A stretch of DNA of 64,000 bases from Nematopogon swammerdamellus (taxonomy: Eukaryota > Arthropoda > Insecta > Lepidoptera > Adelidae): positions 9,413,754 to 9,477,753 of the forward strand of contig OX336343.1 in the NCBI GenBank assembly GCA_946902875.1, read 5' to 3'. This document shows, in pieces, positions 62,500 to 64,000 of this stretch. Position 1 is the stretch's first letter. Every line of letters starts with the position of its first letter. Made by a program: the position numbers and the translations under genes. Under the pieces are notes generated by a model that searched no databases, was not told the origin of the DNA, and saw nothing but the letters and a program-made list of their open reading frames with translations.

Positions 62500-63680
62500 T
62501 TACGAACAACTTTCATTCTGTGAGATTTTTTGATAAAAAAATTATTTTCCGAGATATAAGCACTTATAAAAACATTTATAATATAGTAAAAAGTGAGTAT
62601 GTTAATATATTCTCTTAATGATTACAAACTACTTTTATTCTTAGAAATTTTCCATTTTAAGTCTTATTTTCTGAGATATAGCAATTTGAACTTTAAAAAA
62701 TACAATTTCTTGTAACTAGTATTACTCTTCCATATTTTCGGTTTCAATTGTTATTTTTTAGATATATCACATTGAAAATTCTTTAGTAAAAAAAATTGGG
62801 ATATGTGGAAAACTGAATATGTGAATACATTTTGTTCTCAGAGATTTTCTGTTAAGGTGTTATAATCCTTTTCAATAGTTTGTACAATGGAGATTTAGTA
62901 ACTTTTTTTATTGAAATGCTTAAAATAACTAGACCTGTGGTTACTTAATAATGATTCTTCAAGTTGAGTAGTCTAATCTGAATAAAATTATTGTAGTGGA
63001 ATGGTACGTTTATTACACACAAAATACAATCAATCAGACGGCGCATATTTGCATAAAATATTACAAATTAATCTGGCGATAGTAATTAAACATATATAAA
63101 TTACTACATATTTAACTAACTACATATATTTTTGTATTTACGGAACTTACCGAATTATTAACTTATTATAAGTTATATATATCGTTGTGTATTTTCATTT
63201 CGTCATTTTGGTGGCTCTGCACACTTCGATATATCAAACTTACTATAATTTATTATAATTAGGCAAAAAATTGCCCCCGTCAAAGTATATTATAAACCTA
63301 CTTCAAAGTATAAAATTAATAACATCAACATTAAGAATAGTGATTAATGATGAGAAAAGTAATAATACATTATTAAAAGTAATAATAAAAGTTTTCAAAG
63401 TAATAATACATTATTACCCAAATACCCATGGCTTTTAACGGAGCCTATTTAATGTAAAAATACCAACTATCAATAAAAATTATGGTCAAGAATAAAAGTA
63501 ATTTTCTGAAGTATGTTTATGGTGCATAACAAAAAGAAATTCAAACTACATATTTCTGAGAAAAAATCTTATTTCAATCTTACAAAAACCTTAAAATAAA
63601 ACATACTTAATAACTTTTAAATAAATATTTTTAAAGTACATAAAGCTTCCTATTTTTATTACAATTTATTTACTCAATAT
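62500..63680. other. AT-rich intergenic or 3' flanking DNA
   Basis: Imperfect repeats of gagatatagcaa-like segments at 62520-62780. Nothing else recognised. Confidence 0.4.
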
Positions 63681-63682
63681 TT

Positions 63683-64000
63683 CTACAAATTTTCATTTTC
63701 ATCACTGGAACAACCTAAAGCGTCTTCAGCGTCAGAATCATCATCATCCTCCACATCCGATTGAACACAGATAATACTGGTATCAATAAATTCAATATTT
63801 TCCTTATTTTTATCGTCTATAATTAGCAAATGTCGCACTTCACTGGATAAGGGCTGCTTTTGTTTTTGAAGTTTTGGCTTCATACTAGACAAATATGGAT
63901 CCGACGATACGAGCAAGTTGTTGAGAATGTCTTGATTAGTCGATTTGCGATCGCATTTTCGAGAGTAGTGTTCCCTGTACTTCTTGAAATCTTTATTTCT
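63683..64000 (-). CDS. C-terminal exon of an unidentified gene (runs off right edge)
   Basis: The minus strand is open from the window edge to the stop at 63685-63683, 105 codons. It begins NKDFKKYREHYSRKCDRKST, continues NQDILNNLLVSSDPYLSSMK and ends in a strongly acidic DVEDDDDSDAEDALG segment, so it is probably a nuclear protein tail. The FKKYRE block faintly recalls the MRE11-binding region of nibrin, but I would not name it. The ATG at 63916 is internal, because the frame is open further upstream. Confidence 0.65.
   Translation of the reverse strand, partial: RNKDFKKYREHYSRKCDRKSTNQDILNNLLVSSDPYLSSMKPKLQKQKQPLSSEVRHLLIIDDKNKENIEFIDTSIICVQSDVEDDDDSDAEDALGCSSDENENL

Noticed and set aside
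63683..64000. Nibrin (NBN) C-terminus
   Set aside because: Only a weak FKKY-type resemblance; the terminal ATM-binding motif expected in nibrin is not visible, so no name was given.

Overview
The window is nuclear DNA of an insect, most likely a moth or butterfly. The protein-coding exons are clearly insect-like, are split by long AT-rich introns, and those introns are full of short repeats that recur several times here. I identify four conserved genes: ELAC2/RNase Z, the proteasome ubiquitin receptor Rpn10, mitochondrial ATP synthase subunit f, and the ER factor MANF. I also reconstructed one unrecognised multi-exon gene, and found the 3' end of a further gene running off the right edge. All exon borders were worked out by eye from splice signals, reading phase and protein family knowledge.

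Layout. 1-4040 is retroelement debris: an R2/R4/Dong-type LINE tail, two tRNA-derived SINEs and a broken CR1-like LINE. 4045-4226 is a short element made of a LINE 5' head plus poly(A). 4269-13695 is an almost pristine, RNase H-bearing LINE with a 14-bp target duplication. A complete Ty3/Gypsy LTR retrotransposon (8384-12435, minus strand) is nested inside its ORF2. The two 145-bp LTRs look identical and a 5-bp target duplication is visible, so the insertion is very recent and neither element's reading frame has decayed. The LTR element has no obvious tRNA-type primer site. Instead, a perfect 16-nt complement joins the site next to the 5' LTR to a stretch inside the LTR, just downstream of a TATA-like box. 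That is the arrangement expected for Tf1-type self-primed reverse transcription.

13949-36089 (+) holds all 17 coding exons of ELAC2 (961 codons in my model), including a short first exon that adds an arginine-rich mitochondrial leader ahead of the conserved nuclear-form start. Its introns carry hAT, Tc1/mariner-type and other inverted-repeat elements, a higher-order minisatellite, and copies of a composite tRNA/5S-like SINE. 36415-49254 (+) is an unrecognised nine-exon gene in which every intron is phase 1; one intron has taken in a 3.6-kb hAT element that contains a THAP-like exon. Rpn10 (49474-50604, minus) lies tail to tail with it and has no introns. 51000-54300 is repeat-rich: nested hAT/SINE, tandem palindromes, and a 0.6-kb CTCGAG-rich foldback. 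ATP synthase subunit f (54604-56851, +) has four exons. MANF (61610-62131, minus) is a single exon with an ERSE-II-like site upstream. 63683-64000 (minus) is an unidentified acidic C-terminus.

The host genes are housekeeping genes (tRNA 3' processing, proteasome, respiration, ER proteostasis) with no evident joint pathway. The unusual biology in the window is in the mobile elements.
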